Notes under the pieces: model-generated
Told to the model about the DNA's origin: nothing
Databases searched by the model: none
Seen by the model: the letters and a program-made list of their open reading frames with translations, nothing else
Translations under genes and position numbers: made by a program
Assembly (NCBI GenBank): GCA_030445275.1
Contig: JAUCSE010000014.1
Span: forward strand, 1 to 50,319
DNA: 50,319 nt
From: Mucilaginibacter sp.
GTDB taxonomy: Bacteria; Bacteroidota; Bacteroidia; Sphingobacteriales; Sphingobacteriaceae
Direction: 5' to 3'
Shown here: positions 7,137-17,173 of the stretch, piece after piece
How positions within the stretch are numbered: position 1 is the first letter of the stretch
Layout: every line of letters starts with the position of its first letter

Positions 7137-9209
7137 TTACCTGATCACTGCTCCGTTATGAAAATCATCTGCCGGTAATACAAAACTTAGTTTGCCAGTG
7201 CTGTCTTCGGCCATCAGGATCATGCCCTGCGAAAAAATGCCTTTTATCTCGCGTGGCTCCAGGTTTACCAGAATACTCACCCTTTGGCCAATAATGGCTT
7301 CGGGTTCATAGTATTCGGCAATGCCCGATACTACGGTACGCACGTCAATACCGGTATCAATGGTCAGCTTCAGCAGTTTCTTGGTTTTAGCTATTTTTTC
7401 GGCTGCCTGTATGGTACCCGTACGGATATCCATAGTGGCAAAGGTTTCATAATTGATGCTTTCCTTGGCCGGTTGTACCTCTGCAGACTTTGGTGGCGCA
7501 GTCGCAGTCTTTTTAGCCTGCAGTTTGTCCAACTGATACGTGATCACATCATCCTCTATTTTTTCAAACAATAGGGCCGATGGGTTAAGTTGGTGCCCAT
7601 TATTAAAATATATCTCCTGATCATAGGTAATAACCTCATTTGGCCAATTCAGCATACCGATGATCTTTTTAGCGGTAACCGGTAAAAATGGTTGTGCGCA
7701 GGTTGCCAGATGGCCAATTAAAACCAGGCAGTTATGCAAGGCCAGCTTAGCATCCTCTGGATTGGTTTTTATCGTTTTCCAGGGTTCTTTTTCGGTTAAA
7801 TAACGGTTACCCAGGCGGGCAATATCCATTACCGCCTGCAGGGCCTGACGATACCGGTAAGCTTCCAGATTTTTCTCTATCTCGTCATAAAATCCACCTA
7901 ATTCCTTATTCAGGTTATCGTCGCGGAGTTCAATTTTGTAGCCATCGCTTTCAATTTTACCGTCGTAAAATTTGTGCATCAGTATCATTACGCGGTTCAC
8001 AAAATTGCCTAATATGGCCACCAGTTCATTGTTAATACGTGCCTGGTAATCTTTCCAGGTAAACTCGCTGTCGCTGGTTTCGGGCAGTATGGAGGTAAGT
8101 ACATAACGCAGCTCGTCCTGCTTGCCCGGCAATTCCTCCAGGTATTCATGCAGCCAAACCGCGTGGTTGCGCGAGGTTGATAGCTTATCGCCCTCCAAAT
8201 TTAAAAACTCATTGGCGGGTACATTTTGCGGTAAAATATACTCACCATGCGCATGCAGTATAGATGGGAAAGTGATACAATGGAAAACAATATTATCCTT
8301 ACCAATAAAATGCAGCAGGCAAGCATCATCCTGCTCATCGGCCTGTTTTTTCCAGTATAATTTCCAGTCTTTATTATTGTCAATAGCCCATTGTTTGGTG
8401 GCCGATATATAGCCAATTGGCGCATCCATCCAAACGTATAACTTTTTGCCTTTCGCGTCCTCCAACGGAACATCGATACCCCAATCCAGGTCACGGGTCA
8501 TGGAGCGTGGTTGCAGGCCTGATTTAAGCCACGATTTACACTGCCCAAATACATTAACCTTCCAGCTACCCTCCTTGGTATCTATCCACTGCTCCAACCA
8601 GGGCTGGTATTTATCTAATGGCAGGTACCAGTGCTTGGTAGGCTTTAAAACCGGCGTTTTACCACTCAGGGTTGATACCGGATTAATCAGATCAGTCGGA
8701 CTTAACGATGTACCGCATTTTTCACACTGATCGCCGTAGGCATTCTCGTTATGGCAATTAGGGCAGGTACCTATAATGTACCTGTCGGCTAAAAATTGAT
8801 TATAATCTTCGTCGTAATATTGCTCAGATACTTTTTCAATGAACTCATCTTTTTCGTACAGGTTCAGGAAAAACTCCTGCGACAGGTCATGATGTATGGG
8901 CGATGATGTACGGTGGTAAATATCAAAAGCTATCCCAAATTGCTCAAAGCTATCTTTTATTTGCTGGTGATATTTATCAATGATGGCTTGCGGTGTTGTA
9001 CCTTCTTTCTTTGCTTTAATAGTGATGGCTGCGCCATGCTCATCCGAACCACAAACATAAACCACATCCTTTTTTTTGAGCCTCAAATAGCGTACAAAAA
9101 TATCTGCAGGAATATATGCTCCGGCAAGGTGACCAATATGCAAAGGTCCGTTGGCATAAGGCAAAGCCGATGTAACGGTATATCGTTTATATTTGTTGAG
9201 TTGTGACAT
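7137..9209 (-). CDS. metG: methionyl-tRNA synthetase
   Basis: A 690-residue cytosolic enzyme that charges tRNA-Met with methionine. Class I signatures are present: HIGH at residues 24-27 and the KMSKS counterpart KLSTS near residue 340. The zinc knuckle is visible as CPNC...CEKC around residues 148-165. After the anticodon-binding helical domain, an Ala/Pro/Lys linker near residue 570 leads into a C-terminal OB-fold tRNA-binding domain (INYETFATMDIRTGTI to the end), as in dimeric bacterial MetG. Full length for the long form. A TATCTTTG box lies 27 bases upstream on the minus strand. It is followed by the tRNA-Arg gene on the same strand. Identification is secure. Confidence 0.98.
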   Translation of the reverse strand: MSQLNKYKRYTVTSALPYANGPLHIGHLAGAYIPADIFVRYLRLKKKDVVYVCGSDEHGAAITIKAKKEGTTPQAIIDKYHQQIKDSFEQFGIAFDIYHRTSSPIHHDLSQEFFLNLYEKDEFIEKVSEQYYDEDYNQFLADRYIIGTCPNCHNENAYGDQCEKCGTSLSPTDLINPVSTLSGKTPVLKPTKHWYLPLDKYQPWLEQWIDTKEGSWKVNVFGQCKSWLKSGLQPRSMTRDLDWGIDVPLEDAKGKKLYVWMDAPIGYISATKQWAIDNNKDWKLYWKKQADEQDDACLLHFIGKDNIVFHCITFPSILHAHGEYILPQNVPANEFLNLEGDKLSTSRNHAVWLHEYLEELPGKQDELRYVLTSILPETSDSEFTWKDYQARINNELVAILGNFVNRVMILMHKFYDGKIESDGYKIELRDDNLNKELGGFYDEIEKNLEAYRYRQALQAVMDIARLGNRYLTEKEPWKTIKTNPEDAKLALHNCLVLIGHLATCAQPFLPVTAKKIIGMLNWPNEVITYDQEIYFNNGHQLNPSALLFEKIEDDVITYQLDKLQAKKTATAPPKSAEVQPAKESINYETFATMDIRTGTIQAAEKIAKTKKLLKLTIDTGIDVRTVVSGIAEYYEPEAIIGQRVSILVNLEPREIKGIFSQGMILMAEDSTGKLSFVLPADDFHNGAVIR

Positions 9210-9236
9210 TAATAAGCAGCATTATAAATAAGAGTG

Positions 9237-9244
9237 CAAAGATA
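9237..9244 (-). promoter_or_regulatory. -7 box of the metG promoter
   Basis: Reads TATCTTTG on the minus strand, a match to the Bacteroidota TAnnTTTG consensus, 27 bases before the metG ATG. No good -33 element was seen. Confidence 0.5.
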
Positions 9245-9326
9245 ACGCTTTAGCCTGTAAGTTGTGAAGCCCGAAAGACAGGAAAGTCTGAAAGAACAGA
9301 ATCAAAAAGTTTTGTTATTATTGATC

Positions 9327-10250
9327 ATGGATAATCCAATAAATGCCGTTTCTCCCACCCATCCCCCTTATCTCAAAAAGGGTGATAAAATAGCCATTAC
9401 CTGCCCTGCAAAAAAACTACCCCATCCAATGGCCGATGCTGTTGCTTTATTGCAATCATGGGGCCTGGAAGTTATTTTGGGCGACACTCTAATGGCATCC
9501 TATCATCAGTTTGCCGGCGATGATGACCTGCGGGCCCGCGATTTGCAACGCTTTATTGATGACGATAGCATCAAAGCCATTATTGCAGCCCGCGGCGGAT
9601 ACGGCACCATCAGGATGATAGACAAGGTTGATTTTAGTCGTTTTGCTCAAAACCCTAAATGGCTTATCGGGTTTAGTGATATTACTGTATTGCATACCCA
9701 TTTGTTTGCCAACTACCGCGCACAAAGCATACACGGACAAATGCCGGTAAATATCCCTGATGCTTCTGTTAGATCTTTAGATACTTTACGGAAAGCATTA
9801 TTTGGCCAAGCTTTACACTATGAATATAAATCGCACAACTTAAACCGTGCTGGTAATAGCAGCGGGATATTAGTTGGTGGTAATTTATCCTTGTTAGTGG
9901 CTGTATCGGGTTCTGTATCTGATATTGACTATACCGGAAAAATACTTTTTATAGAAGATGTAGGCGAATACCTTTATGCGATTGACCGGATGCTGCTTAA
10001 CCTGAAAAGGGCTGGTAAACTTGCAAAGCTCGCGGGTTTAATTGTGGGGGGCTTTACTGATGTAAAAGATAATGACATCCCCTTTGGTCAAACTATATCT
10101 GAAATTGTGATGGATATTGTAAAGGAGTATGATTACCCGGTATGCTTTGATTTCCCGGCAGGCCACATACCTGATAATTGTAGTTTAATATTTGGCCAGA
10201 CAGTTGAGCTGTCAGTCGGGGAACACCAGGTATTACTTAAATTTGTCTGA
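9327..10250 (+). CDS. LD-carboxypeptidase (peptidase family S66)
   Basis: A 307-residue enzyme of family S66, which removes the terminal D-Ala from tetrapeptide muropeptides during peptidoglycan recycling in the cytosol. The catalytic triad can be placed: Ser117 in IGFSDITVLH, Glu210 in FIEDVGEYLYAIDRML and His280 in PAGHIPDN, spaced as in known S66 enzymes. AARGGYGTIRM before the Ser is also typical. No signal peptide. The ATG at 9327 is preferred over a GTG at 9264, because homologues begin a few residues before the PPYLKKGDKIAI strand. It is divergent from metG and 63 bases upstream of the DoxX gene on the same strand. Could also act on other cell-wall peptides. Confidence 0.92.
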   Translation: MDNPINAVSPTHPPYLKKGDKIAITCPAKKLPHPMADAVALLQSWGLEVILGDTLMASYHQFAGDDDLRARDLQRFIDDDSIKAIIAARGGYGTIRMIDKVDFSRFAQNPKWLIGFSDITVLHTHLFANYRAQSIHGQMPVNIPDASVRSLDTLRKALFGQALHYEYKSHNLNRAGNSSGILVGGNLSLLVAVSGSVSDIDYTGKILFIEDVGEYLYAIDRMLLNLKRAGKLAKLAGLIVGGFTDVKDNDIPFGQTISEIVMDIVKEYDYPVCFDFPAGHIPDNCSLIFGQTVELSVGEHQVLLKFV

Positions 10251-10313
10251 ACCGGAATTTGCAGAATTAATGAATTGACAACATTTTTACTCCCTCTATC
10301 ATAAATACAAACT

Positions 10314-10721
10314 ATGGCAATACTCAGCAACTTAAACAATTACAAAAACTTAGGCCTTTTAATTATCCGTTTAGGGTTGGGCTTCACGTTTATTTACTAT
10401 GGCTACCCGATGCTGATGGGTGGTATACATAGCTGGAAGGATGTAGGCGAATCGACCAAATATGTGGGGATACATTTTTGGCCCGTAGTGTGGGGCTTTC
10501 TTGCTACTGCTACCGAAACCATTGGCGGCTTCCTGCTCGTTATAGGTTTGGCTTTTCGCCCGGCATGTATCCTGCTATTACTTACGCTCATTGTAGCCGC
10601 TTTTTCACATTTTGGACAAGGCGAACATTTAGGCGGCGCTTTACATGCTATTGAGGATGCCTTTATATTTGCAGGTCTTTTATTTGTTGGCCCGGGTAAA
10701 TATAGCGTGGATAAGAAATAA
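10314..10721 (+). CDS. DoxX family membrane protein
   Basis: A 135-residue inner-membrane protein with four hydrophobic segments (about residues 13-33, 55-75, 80-97 and 105-125). The start GLLIIRLGLGFTFIYYGYPML and the central ATATETIGGFLLVIGL match the DoxX/DoxD-like family, whose biochemical role is mostly unclear; some members support redox or quinone-linked enzymes. It follows the LD-carboxypeptidase gene after 63 bases and may be co-transcribed. A strong hairpin terminator follows. Family assignment is firm, role unknown. Confidence 0.88.
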   Translation: MAILSNLNNYKNLGLLIIRLGLGFTFIYYGYPMLMGGIHSWKDVGESTKYVGIHFWPVVWGFLATATETIGGFLLVIGLAFRPACILLLLTLIVAAFSHFGQGEHLGGALHAIEDAFIFAGLLFVGPGKYSVDKK

Positions 10722-10744
10722 GCCGTTCGGTTTTGATCTGCAAT

Positions 10745-10783
10745 AAAAAAGGGACTTGCTATAATAGCAAGTCCCTTTTTTAT
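10745..10783. terminator. bidirectional terminator between doxX and susD genes
   Basis: A perfect 10-bp stem GGGACTTGCT (10751-10760) with AGCAAGTCCC (10766-10775), 5-base loop, A-run before and T-run after. It serves the converging DoxX gene and the first SusCD operon. Confidence 0.88.
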
Positions 10784-10803
10784 TATTTAAATGTTACAGC
10801 TAA

Positions 10804-12228
10804 TTACTTAGGCATAACATTTTTGTCAAAAAACAGCTTGGTTGTTACCACATCGCCGCCAATTGCCGAGGATGCTGCTTTATAATTAGCAGGATTCACG
10901 TTAGCCTCATCAACCGGATATTTAAACCTAACCGGAAAATCGCTAAAAGCACCGGTTGCAGGTTTATAAAGTACAGGAAAATCCAGCCTGCGGGTTTCAA
11001 TCCATGCATCCCAGCCACGGTTATAATTAGCAACCCATTTTTGGATAGCCAGGTTATTGGCGCTGTATGGATTAGCAGTAGTAAAAGCCGTAGCATCTCC
11101 GGCAGTCCAATAATCAAATGAAGCCTGAACACCTGCTTTATAAAAAGTGGCGGCATCGCCGGCAATAAAGCCTTTTGCAACCGCTTCGGCCTGATAAAAT
11201 GCAACCTCTGCATAATCAAGCAATAAGCCTGGGGCAGTAGGTGCAATCATAATATCACCTGCGTGCGAAAAGCTATCATAATTTGCTTTTACACCCGGAT
11301 CAGCTCCCAAAACTTTACCACTTCCATCAAGCGCTTTAAAATATTTGGATGCACGGGGATCAATAATACCATTATTATTATTCAACTGATTTGCCAAAGT
11401 GCTGCAGGCCACAAAGTCAAACCTGCCGCTTTGTACAAGGTCAACCCAAATAGGATTTGTGTTTGGTGTTGCTGCCTGATATACCAATGTAGCATTATCA
11501 GCATTTGCAGAAAAAACGCCCCCGGTTACTGCGGCTTGAATTGTTGTTTTAGCCAACGCTGCATCGTAATCAGCAATGGTCATACCCATTTTCAATTTCA
11601 ATGAGTACGCAAACTTTTTCCATTTAGCCACGCTTCCCCCATAAATAATGTCGGCAGTTCCATAACTTGCAGTTCCAACTGTTAGCGCAGCTATATCAGC
11701 ATCCAAACGTTTCAGCAGGTCTTTATAAATTGTTGCTGCATCATCGTATTTTGGAAAGTTGTTTGTTGAATCAAATGCTTGCGAATAAGGAACATCACCA
11801 AAGGTGGTAACCAGGTAATAAAAACCATATACCTGTAACAGATCCGCGATAGCTAAATCATTCTTTTTTATGGCGTCGCTTACTATAGTAGGGTCGCTTG
11901 GGATGATGTCTTTAGCTAACTTTAAATTGTTTAATACATCACGGAACAAGCTATTCCACATGGCCCTGTTGATATTACGGGTATCAAAATTGTAAAGACT
12001 TTCGTCATTATAAGTAGTTTCCTGCCACTGTTGCTCCACCAGCCTGAAAACGTTATTGTTTACGTTTGCTGATGTAACGGCGTTTGAAAGCACCCGCTCA
12101 GCCTGCGTAATTAATGTTGGCGCAGGCACCGTAGGAAAAAGCTTAGGGTTGGTATTCAGGTTTTCGAAATCTTTTTTGCACGCTCCCAGCATAACAAGCG
12201 GAAGTAGTGCCCATATATATTTTTTCAT
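10804..12228 (-). CDS. SusD/RagB family nutrient-binding lipoprotein (system 1)
   Basis: A 474-residue surface lipoprotein with lipobox MLGAC (Cys17) followed by Lys-Lys-Asp. The opening KDFENLNTNPKLF is typical of the SusD-like subgroup that matches SusD-like_2. SusD proteins form the lid over the SusC barrel and capture glycans or peptides at the cell surface. It begins 5 bases after the end of the SusC gene on the same strand, so the pair is one transcription unit ending at the hairpin near 10760. The C-terminal region (NYNRGWDAWIETRRLDFPVL) shows the conserved W-x-E-x-R-R motif. Substrate cannot be inferred, as no catabolic enzyme adjoins. Confidence 0.95.
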   Translation of the reverse strand: MKKYIWALLPLVMLGACKKDFENLNTNPKLFPTVPAPTLITQAERVLSNAVTSANVNNNVFRLVEQQWQETTYNDESLYNFDTRNINRAMWNSLFRDVLNNLKLAKDIIPSDPTIVSDAIKKNDLAIADLLQVYGFYYLVTTFGDVPYSQAFDSTNNFPKYDDAATIYKDLLKRLDADIAALTVGTASYGTADIIYGGSVAKWKKFAYSLKLKMGMTIADYDAALAKTTIQAAVTGGVFSANADNATLVYQAATPNTNPIWVDLVQSGRFDFVACSTLANQLNNNNGIIDPRASKYFKALDGSGKVLGADPGVKANYDSFSHAGDIMIAPTAPGLLLDYAEVAFYQAEAVAKGFIAGDAATFYKAGVQASFDYWTAGDATAFTTANPYSANNLAIQKWVANYNRGWDAWIETRRLDFPVLYKPATGAFSDFPVRFKYPVDEANVNPANYKAASSAIGGDVVTTKLFFDKNVMPK

Positions 12229-12233
12229 ATTGG

Positions 12234-15200
12234 TTAAAATCTTACTTTTAAGTTTAGGGTAAACATTCTTACAGTTGGGAAAGCGCCACTTTGATAACCC
12301 TGCAGGTTACCGGCGCCTAAGGTTTCTTCAGGATCAGAATATGGAACATTTTTGTGGATGATCCATAAGTTCCTGCCGCTTACTGCAAGGTCTACGCCTT
12401 TAACAGGGCCCCATTTTGATGTCAGGCTTTGAGGGAATGCATAGTTTAATGATGCTTCACGCAGTTTTACATAACCTGCATCATAAACAAAACCAGCAGC
12501 CGGATTATGTTCATAGCCATATAAACCGGTAGCATCATTCCGAACCCGAACGGTGTTCTTAGCGCCGCTTGCGGTAATACCCGGTACAATTACACCACCG
12601 CCAGTAGCAAGTGTGTTTCTTGATGGATTACCCAGATCATTATTGCCAACAGTTTCAGGATATAAACCGGTATCCATACCATAATAAGTATCTAACGAGA
12701 ATACGCTACCACCTTTGCGGATATCGATCAGGAAGGTTAAAGTAAAGTCCTTAACGCGCACAGAGTTGGTAATACCACCTATCCAATCAGGATTAATATT
12801 ACCCAGTGTACTCGTGTTTGGCGATTGTTTGTAGTATCCTGTCGCATCAACAACACGGCCATCATCTTTCTTGGTATATGGATTGCCATTGATATCGGTA
12901 TAAGCAGTACCGCGAATATCACCATAAGGCCTGCCCAATGCAGCATTAAGTGATACCCCACCCTGGAAAGATGACAGTAAAAGATTTGTTGACTGCTGAC
13001 CTGATGGATCGGTATACAGCGCTATAACCTTGTTGTTGTTCTTAGTAAAGTTAACCCCAAGTTTCCAGGTTACCAGTTTACTGCTTACAGGAGTACCATT
13101 TAATGAAACTTCAACTCCTCTGTTACGTAAGGTACCAGAGTTTATATAGGTTGCGTTATAACCTGTAGCTGTTGATAAGGCAACAGGTAATAATCCATCA
13201 ACCGTTTTGGCATCATAATAAGTGAAATCAAAACCTAAACGGCTGTTAAAAAACTGCATCTCTAAACCGGCTTCTTTTGATTTTGTACGCTCAGGTTTTA
13301 AAGCGGCATTGTTTTGAACAAGACCGATAGAAGATTGGGGGTTTGAACCAAACGGCGTACCAAATGCATAGAAGTTTTTGGTGTTTTGAGGTTGCCCGCC
13401 ATTACCTACTTCGGCATAGTTAACCCTTACTTTACCATATGATAACCAGCTATATTGTTTAAGCATTTCAGAAAAAGTAAAGCCTAAGTTAATAGATGGA
13501 TAGTAATACTTATTGCTGTATGATGGCAAAGCGGAGTTAACGTCACGTCGTAATGTTCCGTCTAAAACCAACATTTTCTGATAGGTAAATGTGGCGCCAG
13601 CAAATAAACCATCTACCTCTTGTCTGATATCGTTTTCAGTAGGAGCAGCCGGCGCGTTTTTAGAGTTCGCTAAAGCGTAAACATTCGGAATGATTAAACC
13701 GCCGTTAGTTGCTGCTGAAATTAACTCATAACGGTTTTTGCGGATATTAACACCAGCCAAACCTTTAAAATTCAAATCGTTATTGATGTTTTTATCAACC
13801 GTTGCCAGGAAATCTAAATTGGTTTCGTTGAAATTGATATTCCTCCTGGTATAGCCGGATATACCTACTGAACCAAAAGCACGTCTTTCTTCCTGTAACA
13901 TGGTGTAATTATCAACCGTTACCCGACCCAGTAAATTTAACCAGTCGTTAACCTTGTAATTCAATTTCACATTACCAAAATAGTGATGATTTCTGTCTGT
14001 TTCGTAGTTTTGATAACGGGTAAAATATGGGTTATCCTGGTAAATTGGAACCAGGTTGGTCGGGCTTGCCCAGTTCCAGGTTACGTTTTTACCACCTGAT
14101 GCAAGGTACTGGTCTTTTTGCTCCAAAATATCTGTGTTCATTTGCCACCATTGCCTAAAGTTGCGCACAACGTTTTCGGCCTGGTAACCGCTGCCGTAAC
14201 GACCAATACCATCTGTTCTGGTATAATTTATGCTTCCGCCTGCGGTTAATTTGCTGGTAATTTTATAAGTACTTGAAAAGTCAATGCTATTGTTCAGTAT
14301 ATTACTATTTGGTAAAACACCGCTTTGGTTATTACGGGTATAACCTAATTTAAAGGTTCCGTTTTCGCCGCCATTGGTAATAAATAAACTCTGGTTATTG
14401 CTCACCTGAGTTTTGAAGAATTTAAGCGGGTCATTTGCTCCAGCCACCCATGGTGTTGCTTTTCCATAGTTTGGAGAAGACGGGCTAAAAGCATCCCATT
14501 GGTAAACCATCAGGTTTGGATCAAATCGATGTCCATAAGAGGCATCCTCCTGTAAAGGAGTAACCAGGTCATTCTTTCCATCGCCATTAACGTCCCTGAT
14601 AAGGAAATAACCGCTTGGGTCAATTCCGGTTTTATCATTATAAATAGGGCCATAACCTGCGCCATACTCATGCTGATAAGTTGGCAGCGTTGATTTATCA
14701 ACATTACCAATACCAGCGCTGCTGTTAAAGGTAATGCCTAAACCCTTACCTGGCTTTTTAGTGGTGATCATGATTACACCGTTGGCGCCAATGGAACCAT
14801 ACAAAGCGCTACCGGCAGCACCTTTAAGTACGGTAACTGATTCAATGTCATCCGGGTTAATATCAGCAATTGGCGATCCATAATCATATCCCCCCCTGCC
14901 CGATTCAACAGTACCCGTATTTGTTCCGGTGTTAGCACCGGCATTGTTGGTTCCGGCGTTACCTGAGCCTGGGCCACCATTATTCATCGGTACACCATCA
15001 ACAACAAATAATGCCTGGTTATTACCCAATAATGATTTTGTACCCCGCAAAACTACGTTGGTTGAACCACCTAACGCGTTGTTTTGCCTGATCTCTAAAC
15101 CGGCAACTTTACCTGAAAGGCCGCTTACAAAGTTTGCCCCACGCTGCTTGCTCACCTCATCGCCGTTAACCTGCTGGGCCGCATAGGTCTGCTGATTACG

Positions 15201-15545
15201 GGTTCGGTTTAAGCCTAATGCGCCGGTTACAACAACTTCGCCAAGTTGCTTGCTTGACATGGCAAGCCGTACGTTTACAACAGGGCCCCTTACCTGTACC
15301 TCTTGTGTTGCATAGCCAATAAAGCTAATAATTAGTGTTGAACCCTCCGGAACACTTAACGTGTATTTACCGTTAGTACCGGTTTGTGTACCGGTGGTAG
15401 TTCCTTTCAACTTGATTGTTACTCCCGGGATGGGCAGGCCGTCTTCCTGGCCTGTAACCGTACCGGTAACTGCACGATTTTGTGCAAATGTTTGTGTAAT
15501 TGATAACAGCAGGAAACACAAACTTACTAGTAGAAGTTTTTTCAT
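12234..15545 (-). CDS. SusC/RagA family TonB-dependent outer-membrane transporter (system 1)
   Basis: A 1103-residue outer-membrane barrel. Order of parts: signal peptide (1-22, ending TFAQ), carboxypeptidase-regulatory-like domain with VTGTVTGQEDGLPIPGVTI near residues 27-45, the TonB-box-like LGEVVVTG around 106, a plug domain with the ITTKKPGKGLGI strand, then a large beta barrel ending in the aromatic strand FTLNLKVRF. It imports the substrate held by the partner SusD, driven by TonB. The ATG at 15545 gives an ordinary signal peptide; the frame extends 22 codons further but those residues are unlike a signal. Its N-terminus is closely similar to the SusC of system 2, indicating paralogy. 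Confidence 0.96.
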   Translation of the reverse strand: MKKLLLVSLCFLLLSITQTFAQNRAVTGTVTGQEDGLPIPGVTIKLKGTTTGTQTGTNGKYTLSVPEGSTLIISFIGYATQEVQVRGPVVNVRLAMSSKQLGEVVVTGALGLNRTRNQQTYAAQQVNGDEVSKQRGANFVSGLSGKVAGLEIRQNNALGGSTNVVLRGTKSLLGNNQALFVVDGVPMNNGGPGSGNAGTNNAGANTGTNTGTVESGRGGYDYGSPIADINPDDIESVTVLKGAAGSALYGSIGANGVIMITTKKPGKGLGITFNSSAGIGNVDKSTLPTYQHEYGAGYGPIYNDKTGIDPSGYFLIRDVNGDGKNDLVTPLQEDASYGHRFDPNLMVYQWDAFSPSSPNYGKATPWVAGANDPLKFFKTQVSNNQSLFITNGGENGTFKLGYTRNNQSGVLPNSNILNNSIDFSSTYKITSKLTAGGSINYTRTDGIGRYGSGYQAENVVRNFRQWWQMNTDILEQKDQYLASGGKNVTWNWASPTNLVPIYQDNPYFTRYQNYETDRNHHYFGNVKLNYKVNDWLNLLGRVTVDNYTMLQEERRAFGSVGISGYTRRNINFNETNLDFLATVDKNINNDLNFKGLAGVNIRKNRYELISAATNGGLIIPNVYALANSKNAPAAPTENDIRQEVDGLFAGATFTYQKMLVLDGTLRRDVNSALPSYSNKYYYPSINLGFTFSEMLKQYSWLSYGKVRVNYAEVGNGGQPQNTKNFYAFGTPFGSNPQSSIGLVQNNAALKPERTKSKEAGLEMQFFNSRLGFDFTYYDAKTVDGLLPVALSTATGYNATYINSGTLRNRGVEVSLNGTPVSSKLVTWKLGVNFTKNNNKVIALYTDPSGQQSTNLLLSSFQGGVSLNAALGRPYGDIRGTAYTDINGNPYTKKDDGRVVDATGYYKQSPNTSTLGNINPDWIGGITNSVRVKDFTLTFLIDIRKGGSVFSLDTYYGMDTGLYPETVGNNDLGNPSRNTLATGGGVIVPGITASGAKNTVRVRNDATGLYGYEHNPAAGFVYDAGYVKLREASLNYAFPQSLTSKWGPVKGVDLAVSGRNLWIIHKNVPYSDPEETLGAGNLQGYQSGAFPTVRMFTLNLKVRF

Positions 15546-16113
15546 TTTTTTGTGATAAGATCTGTTAATAGTGAGTACTAAATAAATTGCAGGATTTATA
15601 TTATAATACAAATCTGCCTCTATATTACAGAAAATATCGTAAAAAATAGTCTATTTTTTAAATTATTTGCATTTATTGCTATAAATATTTTCTATAATGT
15701 CTACCTGTTAAATATATTATTTAAAGTGCATTGAGGTCAGTAATGGCGGTGGTCGCCTCATTGCTATCTTGTGTAAAATGGACACTCTGGAGGTGTTTTG
15801 CAAGCTATGGAAAGTGCCCTGTACCTGCGGGTTTGCTGCTTGTTGGCCGGGGCGGTTACATCCTGAATAATAGACAGTTACAACAGTAGCAAATATAAAC
15901 TACCGTTAAAACACCTATTGTACCTGTCATATTATTAGTATATCTTTTTGCAAAACATACTAATATGAAAAAATCTGCTATCGGAGGCTTTAACCATGCA
16001 ATCCACGAGGTACGCTACGCTAATCTCGCGGGAGCGAAGGGGGCAAACCGTTTAGTAAATAAAAAAGGCAGGCTTATTTTTGATAAGCCTGCCTTATAAT
16101 TTAAGTATCTCTT
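15546..16113. other. gene-free gap upstream of SusC system 1
   Basis: The 568 bases hold no convincing frame. The first 180 are very AT-rich, as expected for the SusC promoter, but no clear TAnnTTTG box was found. The part 15990-16050 carries a short repeat-like stretch with CTACGCTAATCTCGCGGGAGC. A hairpin terminator for the next gene lies at 16061-16093. Confidence 0.5.
16061..16093 (-). terminator. terminator of the carboxypeptidase-regulatory-domain gene
   Basis: Perfect 11-bp stem GGCAGGCTTAT (16067-16077) with ATAAGCCTGCC (16083-16093). On the minus strand it is followed by a run of six T. It isolates the gene at 16114 from SusC system 1. Confidence 0.85.
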
Positions 16114-17070
16114 TTACTGATTCATATAATCACCAAGCGCATGCAGGTAGTTATCGTCAATATCTCCTTCATTATCTGACAGGAACTTTTTTACTTTATC
16201 TGCATCCTCTGCAAAGGCCAGTTTTATTGATTTCGATTTTAGCTCCATTTTTTGTGGTTGGCCTCCCGACAATTTTACAACATAATAAACAATTTCATCT
16301 TTGTATTCATCGTAATTATTACCGCTTGAGGTAATACCGTTGGTCACAAAACTGGCTTTTATAAATGTTGTACCCAGGTCTTTATATATTTTATATTTTT
16401 TTCCGGTCGACAATACCTGTATATAACGTTTGGCATTAATAGCGGGCACATCTTCAAAAACATAAGGTTGTGCATTTTCATCAAACAAGGTAAAACCCTT
16501 TATTTCCTGCTTTACAACCAGCATAGCGGTGGCTTTATTGCGGGTAAATATGAGGGTGCCTCCTACTTTATCATAATTAAATAAGTATACATCACTTTGC
16601 TTAAGCGAATCCTGGGGGGTTATGGCAAAGCCATGCACCCAATCGTTAAACAAAAAACGGCTGCCATGTAAGCCTTCCTGCCCGGTGCCTATGCGGTTAA
16701 TGGATATGTTATGATCAACCAGGTTCTCATCGGGCTTAAAAAAGTTACCCACGGTTGTTTTAATGGGCGTCTCTTGCTTTGAAGCATCCCCATCAGGCAT
16801 TACCACTTTAATATTCGTGGGGTTATCCAGTTTAACTTTTACCTCGTTGTGAAAATTAGCGGTTATGATGAGGTTTGAGACAGGATCGACCTGGAGGCTA
16901 AATAATCCATTCGGATCCGAATAGGTTGCATAAGGGTGCTGCGAATCGCTTACAAATGCAAAAGCAACAGGTTTACCTTTTTGATCTGTTACCGTACCGT
17001 TTACGGCAATAGTTTGTGCGAAACCTATTTTGCTAAGAACGATAAGGCTAAGAAAAAGTATTTTTTTCAT
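16114..17070 (-). CDS. secreted protein with carboxypeptidase-regulatory-like domain
   Basis: A 318-residue exported protein. A signal peptide (1-18, KIGFAQ) is followed by a carboxypeptidase-D regulatory-like beta-sandwich: VNGTVTDQKGKPVAFAFV at about 23-40 and the TYSDPNGLFSLQV turn near 50-62. The remaining ~220 residues have no family I recognise; they are strand-rich, with a pattern reminiscent of proteins that bind in the periplasm or at the outer membrane. It is bounded by a terminator on each side (17118-17151 before, 16061-16093 after), so it is a single-gene unit despite lying between two SusCD systems. A role beside those systems is possible but not shown. Confidence 0.75.
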   Translation of the reverse strand: MKKILFLSLIVLSKIGFAQTIAVNGTVTDQKGKPVAFAFVSDSQHPYATYSDPNGLFSLQVDPVSNLIITANFHNEVKVKLDNPTNIKVVMPDGDASKQETPIKTTVGNFFKPDENLVDHNISINRIGTGQEGLHGSRFLFNDWVHGFAITPQDSLKQSDVYLFNYDKVGGTLIFTRNKATAMLVVKQEIKGFTLFDENAQPYVFEDVPAINAKRYIQVLSTGKKYKIYKDLGTTFIKASFVTNGITSSGNNYDEYKDEIVYYVVKLSGGQPQKMELKSKSIKLAFAEDADKVKKFLSDNEGDIDDNYLHALGDYMNQ

Positions 17071-17117
17071 GTAATCAATTATACGGTTATATTAAAATAT
17101 ATACAACTATAAAAGGT

Positions 17118-17151
17118 AAAAAAAAGCCGCTTTACTAGTATGCAAAGCGGC
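17118..17151 (-). terminator. terminator of SusCD operon 2
   Basis: Stem GCCGCTTT (17126-17133) with AAAGCGGC (17144-17151); on the minus strand the hairpin is followed by eight T. It ends the SusC-SusD-DUF1735 unit. Confidence 0.85.
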
Positions 17152-17173
17152 TGAGAATCTAGAATTCAGGGCA

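Noticed and set aside
12234..15611. Longer start for SusC system 1
   Set aside because: The upstream 22 codons would bury the signal peptide; ATG at 15545 gives a standard one.
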